From: an uncultured Dehalococcoidia bacterium
GTDB lineage: Bacteria > Chloroflexota > Dehalococcoidia > Dehalococcoidales > UBA1222
Length of the DNA: 32,346 nt
Assembly (NCBI GenBank): GCA_903844845.1
Contig: CAIMVG010000007.1
Location: forward strand, 1-32,346
Reading direction: 5' to 3'
Within the stretch, counting starts at the first letter, position 1. Every line of letters begins with the position of its first letter. The notes under the pieces were generated by a model that did no database searches, was not told where the DNA came from, and saw nothing but the letters and a program-made list of their open reading frames with translations. Made by a program: the position numbers and the translations under genes. This document shows positions 16,316-24,147 of this stretch, piece by piece.

Positions 16316-18214
16316 ATGTTGACCATCGGCACCGCCGGGCATATCGACCATGGCAAATCAAGCCTGGTCAAAGCGTTAACATCCATCGACCCCGACCGCC
16401 TCCCAGAAGAAAAAGAACGCGGTATGACCATCGACCTGGGATTCGCCTGGATGCCGCTTCCTTCGGGTGATACCGTTGGGATCGTCGATGTTCCAGGGCA
16501 CAAACAATTCATCCACAACGTTATCCCCGGACTTTTCGGGATAGACGCCGTCCTCCTGGTGGTCGCGGCTGACGACGGCTGGATGCCCCAGACCGAGGAA
16601 CACCTGCGGATACTGGACCTGCTGGGCATCCAACACGGGATAATAGTCATCAATAAAATCGACCTCGCCGGTGACCCGGAGTGGGTGTCGCTGGTTGAAA
16701 AAGACATCATCTCGCACCTTTCAGGGACCAGCCTCGAAGGCTCTCCTGTCGCACGCGTCAGCACTCGAAGCGGGGCGGGAATCGAGGAATTGAAAAAGAC
16801 GATTGCCGACCTGGCGGCAAAGCTCGCTCCACGCCAGGAAATCGGAAAACCGCGCCTCCCGATAGACCGGGTTTTCGTCATCAAGGGAAGCGGCGTAGTT
16901 GTGACGGGAACCCTTTCCCAGGGCACGTTCTCGACGGGAAAAGATGCATTTATCATCCCTTCCGGCACCGCTGCACATATCAGGGGGCTGGAAAGTTACA
17001 AGCATATGGTACAAACGGCTGCGCCGGGAAGCCGCGTGGCGGTCAACCTGACAGGCGTAAAACGGGAGGAAGTCGCCCGCGGGGACATCGTCGCAGGTTC
17101 TCGGGGTTATACTCCCTCCAGCCGCACGGTGGATATAAACGTGCAACTGCTGGCTTCGGCCGGCGCATCCCTGAAAAGCATGTCCGAGGTGCTCGTCTAC
17201 CTGGAGACACGTGAGCTTCTCGCCCGTGTGGCATTGATGGGATCGAAAACGATCAAACCGGGAGAAACCAGCCTCGCACAATTAAGATTCAGCGAGGATG
17301 TTGCCGTTTTCACGGGGGAACGTTTCATAATCAGGCAACAATCGCCCGCCGTGACGATCGGCGGAGGAGTGGTACTTGACCCGCTGGCTTCGAAATTCAA
17401 ACTGGGGGAAATCCCTGCCAGGAAAGTACTACTTGAAAGGCGCCTGAGCCTGAAGCTGGAAGACCTCATATCGGCCGAGATAGAAAAAAACAGGTTCTCC
17501 GAAACCGGCAGTCTCCTGGCGGCAAGCCTTTTTTCGTCATCTGAAATCGCCGCTAAAGTGAAACAGCTTGCAAACCAGAAAAAACTGGTTCAAGCAGGGC
17601 CTTATTCGATAGACATCCGCGTCTGGGAGGAGGCATGCGGAAAACTGCTTTCGACCATTACAAAAGAAATGGCGTCGGACACTCTGAAGCATGGCGTACC
17701 CCAGGCTGTTCTGCAGGAAGGACTCGGCTTTCCGAAAGAAGTATTCGAAACGCTCGTGCTGAACATGATTTCTTCCGGGAAAATCGCACGTGAAGAGGAA
17801 TTACTTACTCTCCCGCAAAACAAACCAGTCCTCTCCAAACAGCAGGAGGCATTAAAAGCCCAGGTGCTCGGCCTTTTTGCGAAAAATCCTTCAAGCCCCC
17901 CGAATCTTAAAGAACTTTCAGCCCAGCTGCCTTCAAGCCAGCCGGTGGTGCACTATATGATAAAACAAGGGGAACTGGTCGAATTGCCCGACGGGATACT
18001 TCTCGAAGCAAAACAATTCCAGGCCGTAAAGGAACAGATAACCGGACGGCTGAAGGAAAACGGGAAAATTACGATACAGGAGATAAACCAGCTATTCGGG
18101 TTCAGCCGGAAATACAGTGTACCGCTATTAACACACCTCGACCGTATCGGCATCACAAGGCGCGAAGGAGATGCCAGGGTAGCCGGGAAAAAACTGATCC
18201 AGGGTCAAAAATAA
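16316..18214 (+). CDS. selB: Selenocysteine-specific elongation factor SelB
   Basis: The 632-residue protein (E. coli 614) replaces EF-Tu for selenocysteyl-tRNA and recognises the SECIS hairpin. The GTPase domain shows GHIDHGKSS (8-16), DVPGH (58-62) and NKID (113-116). Domains II and III follow (IDRVFVIKGSGVVVTGTL, then RFIIRQQSPAVTIGGGVVLDP near 335-355). The C-terminal ~270 residues form the winged-helix repeats that bind the SECIS RNA, ending with INQLFGFSRKYSVPLLTHLDRIGITRREGD, typical of SelB. The gene is the last of the selC-selD-selA-selB run; the SECIS in selD is a substrate in the same transcript. No clear terminator follows before the repeat-rich spacer. Confidence 0.97.
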   Translation: MLTIGTAGHIDHGKSSLVKALTSIDPDRLPEEKERGMTIDLGFAWMPLPSGDTVGIVDVPGHKQFIHNVIPGLFGIDAVLLVVAADDGWMPQTEEHLRILDLLGIQHGIIVINKIDLAGDPEWVSLVEKDIISHLSGTSLEGSPVARVSTRSGAGIEELKKTIADLAAKLAPRQEIGKPRLPIDRVFVIKGSGVVVTGTLSQGTFSTGKDAFIIPSGTAAHIRGLESYKHMVQTAAPGSRVAVNLTGVKREEVARGDIVAGSRGYTPSSRTVDINVQLLASAGASLKSMSEVLVYLETRELLARVALMGSKTIKPGETSLAQLRFSEDVAVFTGERFIIRQQSPAVTIGGGVVLDPLASKFKLGEIPARKVLLERRLSLKLEDLISAEIEKNRFSETGSLLAASLFSSSEIAAKVKQLANQKKLVQAGPYSIDIRVWEEACGKLLSTITKEMASDTLKHGVPQAVLQEGLGFPKEVFETLVLNMISSGKIAREEELLTLPQNKPVLSKQQEALKAQVLGLFAKNPSSPPNLKELSAQLPSSQPVVHYMIKQGELVELPDGILLEAKQFQAVKEQITGRLKENGKITIQEINQLFGFSRKYSVPLLTHLDRIGITRREGDARVAGKKLIQGQK

Positions 18215-18861
18215 ATAATTTACGCCGGGCTTCTTTAAAATAATTTTTTAGGCGAGAGGCGACATTGACCAATATCATTCCGACACTATAAAAAAGACAC
18301 CCATGTAATATTATAACTGTTTATAACGAGGCTAGACTGATTTTATGTTAAGGTGATTCCGGGTATCGGGGACACGTTTAACCTGGATCCCTAGAGCCTC
18401 GAAATCGACTCTGGATTCCGGCTATCGCGCCGGAATGACAAAACGGAAGGATGAGTGGTTCGTCAAACGGATTTATTCTGGATTCCCTCGAGCCTCGAGG
18501 ACAAGAACACTCGAGCCTCGAGTGCGAGAACCTCTGGGGACATCCCGAGGCCCAGGATGAGATGGGGGTGTAATGACCAAACGAACGAGGATAATCGACT
18601 CTGGATTCCGGCTGTCGCGCCGGAATGACAAACGTCGTATCGCCAAACATGCTTTCTGTATTCACTCGAACCCCGGGTCACGGTCCGGGATGACAGGAAG
18701 GAGTAGGTGAGGGTACCACGAAGGAACGAGATTGCCGCGTCGCCAGGTTCCCCGCGATGACAATGGGCAGTATTCACGCTAACTTTTTCCAGGAAATTAC
18801 GTTAGATACTGGTGAGAACCAACAATTAAAACCAATTTATAAATTTCAAAGGAGGCCCGAA
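18215..18861. repeat. Repeat-rich spacer 1 (families A, B, C and D)
   Basis: This 650-base spacer has no gene. Family A (consensus GGATTCCGGCTGTCGCGCC then GGAATGACAA) occurs at 18404-18442 and 18594-18632. Family B (CTCGAGCCTCGAGGACAAGA / CCTCGGGGACATCCCGAGG blocks) spans about 18476-18560. A family C hairpin (CCCCGGGTCACGGTCCGGG then ATGACAGG) lies at 18670-18697. Family D (GAACGAGATTGCC ... CGCGATGACAA) occupies 18723-18762. Each is a short near-palindrome ending in GATGACA or AATGACA. A separate AT-rich stretch near 18311-18325 shares TATAACTGTTTAT with 24765-24777. Confidence 0.8.
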
Positions 18862-20004
18862 TTGAAAAGAGCAATACTAGTCGCAGCGGCCCTGCTGTCC
18901 ATCATCACCGCCGCAGCCTGCTCGGGAAGCCATAACGATGGCAGCACCAGCATCCGGGACGCGGTGACACCCAGTTATACCAGCTACCCTATGACCACAT
19001 CGGTTTCTCTGTCCGGTAAAGGCGAGAGCGCGAGCGTTCCTTCGATAACGGTCACCCAGAGCGCAAACGGGTCGACGAGCTTCACTTCCGATTCCTCTAT
19101 CCCCAGCGACCGCATGATAGTCCGCACCGGCAACATCTCGATGGTGGTGGACGACGTCACCGGGGCGCTGGCAAATATCGCAAAGATAGCCGGCACCCTC
19201 AAGGGGTACGTCGTGTCCTCCAATTCATGGAAAAACGGCGAAGCCGTTTATGGTTCCATCACTATCCGAGTCCCTTCAGAAAGCTATGACGCCGCATCGG
19301 TTTCTGTCACGCAGATAGCGGTTGACGTTACCTCTCAAAGTACTTCCAGCCAGGACGTGACCGAGGAATACGTCGACCTCGGCTCCCAGCTGTCCAACCT
19401 CAAAGCCACCGAAGCCCAACTCCTTCTCATCATGGGAAAAGCGGTCAAGGTAGAAGACATCCTCGCGATACAGGCGCAGCTCACGCAGGTACAATCCCAG
19501 ATAGAACAGATAAAGGGAAGGATGCAGTACCTTGAAAAAACCTCCGCTACTTCCCTGATAAATATCAGCCTCGCCGAGGCTAAACTCGAAGCAAAATTCA
19601 CCGCCAGCGCTGTGAATGCCAAAACGGGGAACAACATCGAATTCGATCCCCAGGTAACAGGCGGCTTTACACCTTACAGCTATATCTGGGACTTCGGGGA
19701 CGGAAAAACAAGCACCGATTCTAACCCCCTGCATTCCTTCAGCAAACCCGGGAAATACACCATAACCCTTAACGTAACCGACGACCGCGCCAACACAGTC
19801 ACCGAGACACGCACGGATTACGTCAATATCACCCAGGGCGGCTGGAGCGTCGGCGGGGTAGCCTCCGGGGCATGGAGCGCCCTGTTATGGTTCGGCCGGG
19901 TATTCGTGTCCGCCATCATCGGAATCGCGGTATTCAGCCCCGTCATCATCGTCATAGCCGCGATAATCTGGCTACTGCGGCGCAAACGAAGAAAAACCTC
20001 CTAG
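18862..20004 (+). CDS. DUF4349 lipoprotein with inserted PKD domain and C-terminal membrane anchor
   Basis: I chose TTG 18862 because AAGGAGG lies seven bases upstream and the product then opens with a signal peptide: basic KR, a hydrophobic run, and a lipobox-like TAAAC with Cys20 followed by SGS. The 380-residue protein is a likely lipoprotein. After a Ser/Thr-rich linker, residues ~85-245 match DUF4349 (RMIVRTGNISMVVDD, ITIRVPSESYDA, EEYVDLGSQLSNLKATE) with a coiled-coil stretch near 165-225. A PKD domain follows at ~250-335 (YSYIWDFGDGKTSTDSNPLHSF, then YTITLNVTDD). One membrane helix near 345-372 ends in RRKRRKTS. DUF4349 proteins normally pass straight to the membrane helix, so the PKD module is an addition. 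Function is unknown; a surface-exposed envelope role is likely. The upstream 105 bases of open frame are repeat-derived. Confidence 0.85.
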   Translation: MKRAILVAAALLSIITAAACSGSHNDGSTSIRDAVTPSYTSYPMTTSVSLSGKGESASVPSITVTQSANGSTSFTSDSSIPSDRMIVRTGNISMVVDDVTGALANIAKIAGTLKGYVVSSNSWKNGEAVYGSITIRVPSESYDAASVSVTQIAVDVTSQSTSSQDVTEEYVDLGSQLSNLKATEAQLLLIMGKAVKVEDILAIQAQLTQVQSQIEQIKGRMQYLEKTSATSLINISLAEAKLEAKFTASAVNAKTGNNIEFDPQVTGGFTPYSYIWDFGDGKTSTDSNPLHSFSKPGKYTITLNVTDDRANTVTETRTDYVNITQGGWSVGGVASGAWSALLWFGRVFVSAIIGIAVFSPVIIVIAAIIWLLRRKRRKTS

Positions 20005-20025
20005 TTCTTTCCCTGGTATAAGCGA

Positions 20026-20065
20026 GTGGGAATCGTCCGCCCAGGCGGACGATTCCCACTTTTTT
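20026..20065 (+). terminator. Strong intrinsic terminator after the DUF4349 gene
   Basis: A perfect 16-base-pair stem (20026-20041 with 20044-20059) with a two-base CA loop is followed by six T. It separates the lipoprotein gene from efp. Confidence 0.95.
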
Positions 20066-20096
20066 GCGACGGTTCTACACGCGCCGCGCATCAACA

Positions 20097-20125
20097 TTGA
20101 TTTTTTAGTCCAGAATGTATAGCAT
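20097..20125 (+). promoter_or_regulatory. Possible efp promoter
   Basis: TTGATT (20097-20102) and TAGCAT (20120-20125) are 17 bases apart, giving a start near 20132 and a leader of about 40 bases before the ATG at 20175. The -10 is weak, so the call is tentative. Confidence 0.35.
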
Positions 20126-20174
20126 ATTACAAGAATATGATTTAGAATCGAGTCAGGAGAGAAACCGCCGGCTT

Positions 20175-20741
20175 ATGGAAATCGAAGAAGTACACAAAAA
20201 TACCAAGCTTTTATATCAAAACAAACCCTGGAACGTGGACGGCGCCGAGTTCGTCAAACCCGGCAAAGGGCGCGCCATCTACAAACTCCGCCTGAAAAAC
20301 TTGCTCGACGGCGGAGTTCTGGACGTCACTTTTCACTCCGGGGAAAAAGTGGATGAAGCCAGTATCACCAACACCGAGATGCAGTACCTGTACAAAGAGG
20401 CCGACCACTACGTGTTCATGAACACACAGAATTTCGAACAGACCTTCGTAACCGAAAAACAGCTCGGGGACAAGATCAAGTTCCTCAAGGAAGGCACGCT
20501 GGTCAACGTTCAGCTGCTCGACGAACTCCCGATAGACATCACCATACCCACCTTCGTGGAGCTCGCCGTCGTCGAAACAGGCTCTTCCATAAAAACCGCC
20601 ACGGTTACCGCCCAGAACAAATCGGCAAAACTGGAAACCGGATTCACTATCGACGTGCCCACTTTCATCAAGGAAGGCGACGTACTGAAGATAGACACAA
20701 GAACCGGCAACTACGTTGAAAGACTGGGCACCAAGAAGTAA
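20175..20741 (+). CDS. efp: Translation elongation factor P
   Basis: The 188-residue form starts at ATG 20175, matching the family length of about 185-190; an upstream ATG at 20115 would add 20 unmatched residues. EF-P enters the ribosome between the P and E sites and relieves stalling at proline runs. The KOW-like N-terminal domain holds the modification loop VKPGKGRAIYK with target Lys31, followed by LKNLLDGG, the OB domains (YLYKEADHYVFMNTQNFEQ) and the C-terminal signature AKLETGFTIDVPTFIKEGD. The Lys in PGKG together with the adjacent epmA gene suggests beta-lysylation or lysylation of Lys31. The ribosome binding site is unclear: AGGAGA sits farther upstream than usual. Confidence 0.95.
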   Translation: MEIEEVHKNTKLLYQNKPWNVDGAEFVKPGKGRAIYKLRLKNLLDGGVLDVTFHSGEKVDEASITNTEMQYLYKEADHYVFMNTQNFEQTFVTEKQLGDKIKFLKEGTLVNVQLLDELPIDITIPTFVELAVVETGSSIKTATVTAQNKSAKLETGFTIDVPTFIKEGDVLKIDTRTGNYVERLGTKK

Positions 20742-20744
20742 TCT

Positions 20745-21671
20745 ATGCCCCCCGAACAGGAGCGCCTGGCAAAGATCAAATCCAACCTCATGCGCCGCGC
20801 TCAGATTTACGACCTCGCCCGCGATTTTTTCCGCGGGCGAGGCTTTTTTGAGGTGGAAACACCAACCAGGGTGCCGGCGATCGCCCCCGAGTTAAACATC
20901 GTTCCTGAAGAGAGTTCGGACTGGTACCTGATAACGTCCCCCGAACTGCACATGAAGCGCCTGCTGGCGGCGGGCTACCCCAGGATTTTCCAGATAAGCC
21001 ACTGCTTCCGTAAAGGCGAACGCGGGCGACTGCACAACCCCGAATTCAGCCTCCTGGAGTGGTACCGTTCGGCCGCGGGGTTTCAGGACGTCATCATCGA
21101 CACGGAGCAACTGGTCACGGCCATCGCGGGCAAGCTTGAATCCGGAAATACAATAAACTACCAGGGGAACAAGGTCGATCTCTCGCTTCCCTGGCCGCGT
21201 CTCCCGGTAAGGGAAGCATTTATCGAAAACGCCGGCTGGGACCCCGTGGCGAATTACGAACCGGAACGGTTCGACCATGACATGGCCACGCTGGTGTTGC
21301 CCAAACTCGAAAGCGCCAGGCCGACCGTCCTGGTGGAATACCCGGCTGCCGCAGCCTCCCTGGCCCGCCTGAAACCGGGCGATCCGGCGGTAGCCGAAAG
21401 GGCGGAGGTATTTATAAGCGGGCTTGAGATCGCCAACGCGTACAGCGAACTAACCGACGCCGACGAGCAAAGAAAACGCTTCGAAGCGGAGATACAACAG
21501 ATACAACGCGAACAGGGAAGGAAAATGAAAATGCCCGAATCTTTTATTGAGGCGGTGGGATATATGCCCGAATGCGGAGGCATAGCGCTCGGGATGGAAA
21601 GGCTGGTAATGCTGTTTTGCAATGCGGGAAGCATAGAAGAAGTGACGGCTTTCACGGCTGGCAACATATGA
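20745..21671 (+). CDS. epmA: EF-P lysine ligase (EpmA/GenX/PoxA family)
   Basis: The 308-residue protein is a class II lysyl-tRNA synthetase-like enzyme without the anticodon-binding domain, the hallmark of EpmA (E. coli 325 residues). It starts MPPEQERLAKIKSNLMRRAQ. Motif 2 reads FRKGERGRLHNPEFSLLEWYR, preceded by TSPELHMKRLLAAGYPRIFQI, and motif 3 reads GGIALGMERLVML. In E. coli the enzyme activates (R)-beta-lysine and attaches it to the conserved EF-P lysine. The gene begins three bases after efp, so enzyme and substrate are co-transcribed. EpmB, which makes beta-lysine, is not in this window. The dUTPase gene overlaps its stop codon. Confidence 0.92.
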   Translation: MPPEQERLAKIKSNLMRRAQIYDLARDFFRGRGFFEVETPTRVPAIAPELNIVPEESSDWYLITSPELHMKRLLAAGYPRIFQISHCFRKGERGRLHNPEFSLLEWYRSAAGFQDVIIDTEQLVTAIAGKLESGNTINYQGNKVDLSLPWPRLPVREAFIENAGWDPVANYEPERFDHDMATLVLPKLESARPTVLVEYPAAAASLARLKPGDPAVAERAEVFISGLEIANAYSELTDADEQRKRFEAEIQQIQREQGRKMKMPESFIEAVGYMPECGGIALGMERLVMLFCNAGSIEEVTAFTAGNI

Positions 21672-22180
21672 GCACGCTATCGCACGACGATATCCTCGCT
21701 CTCATGCAGGGCATGCCGCCTCTCATCGAATGCTTCCTCGATATGGGGGCACAACTCCAGACCAACGGCTTTGATTTGAGCCTGCGCAGCGTTTCCGCAC
21801 TCGTTTCAGCCGGAAAACTGTCGCTCGACAACCGAAACCGCGTCATTTCGGAGCAGAACAAACTGGATTTCAACTCAGAAGGACTGCTGCACCTTCCCCC
21901 CGGGTCCTACAGCATAACCTATAATGAAATCGTGCACCTGCCCAAAAACATCATGGCCCTGGGGCTGTCACGCTCCAGCCTGCTCCGCTGCGGGGCCAGC
22001 CTCCACACGGCTGTCTGGGACGCCGGATATTCGGGACGGTCCGAATCACTGCTGGTGGTATATAACCCGCTGGGTCTGGACCTTGAGAAAAACGCCAGGG
22101 TGCTGCAACTGGTGTTCTCGACACTTACAGGGGAGAGCCAGGGCTATAAGGGCCGATACCAGGGGGAGAATACAGGCTAG
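21668..22180 (+). CDS. dut: dUTP diphosphatase of the dCTP-deaminase family (archaeal type)
   Basis: The 170-residue protein starts at ATG 21668, overlapping the epmA stop in ATGA; the longer open frame from 21572 lies inside epmA. Conserved blocks are MGAQLQTNGFDLSL, LPPGSYSITYNEIVHLP, SRSSLLRCGASLHTAVWDAG, YSGRSESLLVVYNP, ARVLQLVF and the C-terminal GYKGRYQGE. This matches the dUTPase/dCTP-deaminase fold. The position holding the catalytic Glu in dCTP deaminases (LExxN) is LLVVYN here, which argues for dUTP hydrolysis to dUMP rather than deamination. That assignment rests on motif memory; a plain dCTP deaminase is the alternative. Together with the dCMP deaminase at 23674 it would supply dUMP for thymidylate synthesis. 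Confidence 0.83.
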   Translation: MSTLSHDDILALMQGMPPLIECFLDMGAQLQTNGFDLSLRSVSALVSAGKLSLDNRNRVISEQNKLDFNSEGLLHLPPGSYSITYNEIVHLPKNIMALGLSRSSLLRCGASLHTAVWDAGYSGRSESLLVVYNPLGLDLEKNARVLQLVFSTLTGESQGYKGRYQGENTG

Positions 22181-22707
22181 CCCCAATACAGGGTCGCCGC
22201 GCCCAGTCATCACCGGGTATTATTCAACGATCCGTACGTAATGAATAGTTCTGGATCCCGGGTCTCGGCCCGGGATGACAAGAAAGAGTTCCCCGAATTC
22301 AAAGATTCCTCGGTCAACGGGAAAGTCACTCTGGATTGCCGGGTCTCGACGCCCGGCAATGACAATTAACATCAACGCATACTGCCAACAAACGGCAGTC
22401 AACTGAGAGAAAGCGGGCAAAGGAAATGGATCCCTCGAGCCTCGAGGACAAGAACCTCGGGGAATAGCCCGAGGCCCCGGGTCTGCGGCCCGAGGATGAC
22501 AGGATGGGCATCGGAGTAAAGAATCGGATCAGGATCCCGGTTCGCTTAAGCGGACGAAATCGACTCTGGATTCCGGCTGTCGCGCCGGAATGACAATTGT
22601 AACAGACAAAAAGGAAGACCCCTCACCTTAGTCCTCTCCCACAGAGGGGAGAGTAAACAACCGAGAGGTTAAGGCGGGGATGCCCGACAAAAGGCAATGC
22701 CAGCTAA
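22181..22707. repeat. Repeat-rich spacer 2 (families A, B, C and a common intergenic repeat)
   Basis: No gene lies in these 530 bases. Family C hairpins are at 22251-22282 (GGATCCCGGGTCTCGGCCC form) and 22331-22367 (variant with GGATTGCCGGGTC arms). Family B lies at 22431-22502, ending in a variant arm that closes with GAGGATGACA. Family A is at 22559-22596. A different element at 22619-22653 (CCTCACCTTAGTCCTCTCCC then a complementary GAGGGGAGAG) resembles a repeat widespread in bacterial spacers. No terminator with a T tract is seen for either flanking gene, so these hairpins may serve that role. Confidence 0.78.
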
Positions 22708-23625
22708 TCAGGCGACGACATTGAGCGAGGCGGGCTGTATGCGGAAAGTGACGGGCCCTTCCCCGAGAAGTTCCCCGTCCGCCTGAAGCAAAATACGCCG
22801 GTCGCACTCGACAGTCACCGAGTGGGCTTTTTCCATCCGCACCTTGGGATGGGTGATATGAGTCCCCTTGTATACGCGCGGAAACACCTGCAACAATTCC
22901 ACCTTGCCCACATCGCCTATCGTCAGCACATCCAGGTGACGGTCGCTCAATTCGGCTTCCGGCGCGATGCGCATGCCGCCTCCGAAATACGCCCCGTTGG
23001 AAACGACCAGGGTGAGCACCTTGCGCGTTTCTACGCGGCCGTCGATATTCAAACGGATATCCTTGTTGCGGTACCCGGGGAGCGTCTTCAGGAGTGAAAG
23101 CACGAAAGGCACGGTGTTTCCCATGAAGCGCGGAACCCCACGGCCCGCTTCGGCTACTTCCGCGTCAAAACCCACACCAGCCCCATTGATAAAATAACGA
23201 GAGGCCCTTTTCCCGTCTTTGGTATATTCGACGATGCCGACATCAATGAGAGAACGGCGCTCGCCCGTGACATGTTTGCAGGCCATGGCGTAATTGCAGG
23301 GGATGCCGGCAGAACGGATAAAATCGTTGCCCGTGCCCGTGCTGATTATACCCATAGCGGTAGTCGCCGCATTCGGGGAGCCGAGGATCCCGTTGGCGAC
23401 TTCATTGATGGTCCCGTCGCCGCCGACGGCGATAAGGAACCTGTAGCCGTCGCCGGCCGCTGCGCTAGCCAGTTCGGAGGCATGCCCTGCCCCCTCGGTG
23501 TACTGGTAGTCGAAAGATAAGCCGTGCTCCGTGAGCAGGCTTTTGATATGCGGCCATTTGCGGAACGTCGATTTATGGACGCCCGCCACGGGGTTGACTA
23601 TTATTTTTGCGTGGATCTTTGCCAT
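22708..23625 (-). CDS. Diacylglycerol/lipid kinase (YegS/DagK family)
   Basis: The 305-residue protein starts at ATG 23625 with GGGGG five bases upstream. The N-terminal nucleotide-binding domain opens with KIIVNPVAG, then has the family signature AVGGDGTINEVANGI near residues 67-81 and ISTGTGNDFIRS. The C-terminal beta-sandwich domain includes INGAGVGFDAEVAE and GGGMRIAPEAELSDRHLDVL. Such enzymes phosphorylate diacylglycerol or a related lipid alcohol using ATP at the membrane face. The exact substrate cannot be read from sequence; undecaprenol or sphingoid substrates are possible. It has its own promoter, separating it from the dCMP deaminase gene 48 bases upstream. Confidence 0.9.
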   Translation of the reverse strand: MAKIHAKIIVNPVAGVHKSTFRKWPHIKSLLTEHGLSFDYQYTEGAGHASELASAAAGDGYRFLIAVGGDGTINEVANGILGSPNAATTAMGIISTGTGNDFIRSAGIPCNYAMACKHVTGERRSLIDVGIVEYTKDGKRASRYFINGAGVGFDAEVAEAGRGVPRFMGNTVPFVLSLLKTLPGYRNKDIRLNIDGRVETRKVLTLVVSNGAYFGGGMRIAPEAELSDRHLDVLTIGDVGKVELLQVFPRVYKGTHITHPKVRMEKAHSVTVECDRRILLQADGELLGEGPVTFRIQPASLNVVA

Positions 23626-23649
23626 TCGTTCCCCCGGCGGAGACGTTAA

Positions 23650-23658
23650 TATTATACC
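23650..23658 (-). promoter_or_regulatory. Extended -10 promoter of the lipid kinase gene
   Basis: On the minus strand the sequence TGGTATAAT gives an extended -10 about 25 bases before the ATG, leaving a short leader with a GGGGG ribosome binding site. No good -35 is visible. Confidence 0.55.
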
Positions 23659-23673
23659 ACAAGCCGCAACGGT

Positions 23674-24147
23674 TCAGTCCAAGAAGACTATCGAATCCGA
23701 TGGTCTCGGGAGCTGTTCGAAGGCGATACCCGCCTGTTTGAACATCTCCTCGAACGATTTGTCGGCATATTTACCGAAGCTGACATAGCGCTTTATGCGG
23801 GCGTTGGTAAGCATCTTCGCGCAAAGCACGCAGGGCGTGTGAGTGGCATACAGGGTAGCCCCCTCGAGGCTGACACCATGCAGGGCAGCCTGGATAATAG
23901 CATTCTGCTCCGCATGAACCGCGCGGCATATCTCGTGCCGCGTGCCTGAAGGGATTTTCTGCGCGTCCCTGAGGCAACCCAGGCTAAGGCAATCCTCAAG
24001 GCCGGCGGGGGCCCCGTTGTACCCCGTCGAAAGTATCTGCTTGTCTTTTACGGCCACCGCCCCCACGTGGTGCCTGAGGCAGGTTGACCGTTCGGCAACC
24101 ACCGCTGCTATCTTAAGGAAATACTCGTCGGAATGAGGCCGGCTCAA
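23674..24147 (-). CDS. dCMP deaminase (ComE-like cytidine/deoxycytidylate deaminase family)
   Basis: The 157-residue protein begins MSRPHSDEYFLKIA. The zinc site is His78 in VHAEQNAI with catalytic Glu80, plus Cys106 and Cys109 in THTPCVLCAKML. The preceding TGYNGAPAGLEDC with cysteines 53, 58 and 74 is typical of bacterial dCMP deaminases, which convert dCMP to dUMP; this points away from cytidine deaminase. Its ATG overlaps the stop of the upstream UPF0200 gene by four bases, so the two are translationally coupled. The lipid kinase downstream has its own promoter. Function is well supported by motifs; regulation by dCTP/dTTP is not assessable. Confidence 0.92.
   Translation of the reverse strand: MSRPHSDEYFLKIAAVVAERSTCLRHHVGAVAVKDKQILSTGYNGAPAGLEDCLSLGCLRDAQKIPSGTRHEICRAVHAEQNAIIQAALHGVSLEGATLYATHTPCVLCAKMLTNARIKRYVSFGKYADKSFEEMFKQAGIAFEQLPRPSDSIVFLD

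Noticed and set aside
18311-18325. Shared TATAACTGTTTAT with 24765-24777 as an attachment site pair
   Set aside because: Thirteen AT-rich bases with no integrase nearby and no altered gene content between them; likely another small spacer repeat.
18404-18632. Family A hairpins as intrinsic terminators of selB
   Set aside because: They are 190 bases or more past the stop, lack a T tract, and the same element occurs in spacers without any gene ending into it.
18757-18861. N-terminal extension of the DUF4349 protein from ATG 18757
   Set aside because: The extension begins inside a family D repeat and would bury the signal peptide; TTG 18862 has AAGGAGG.
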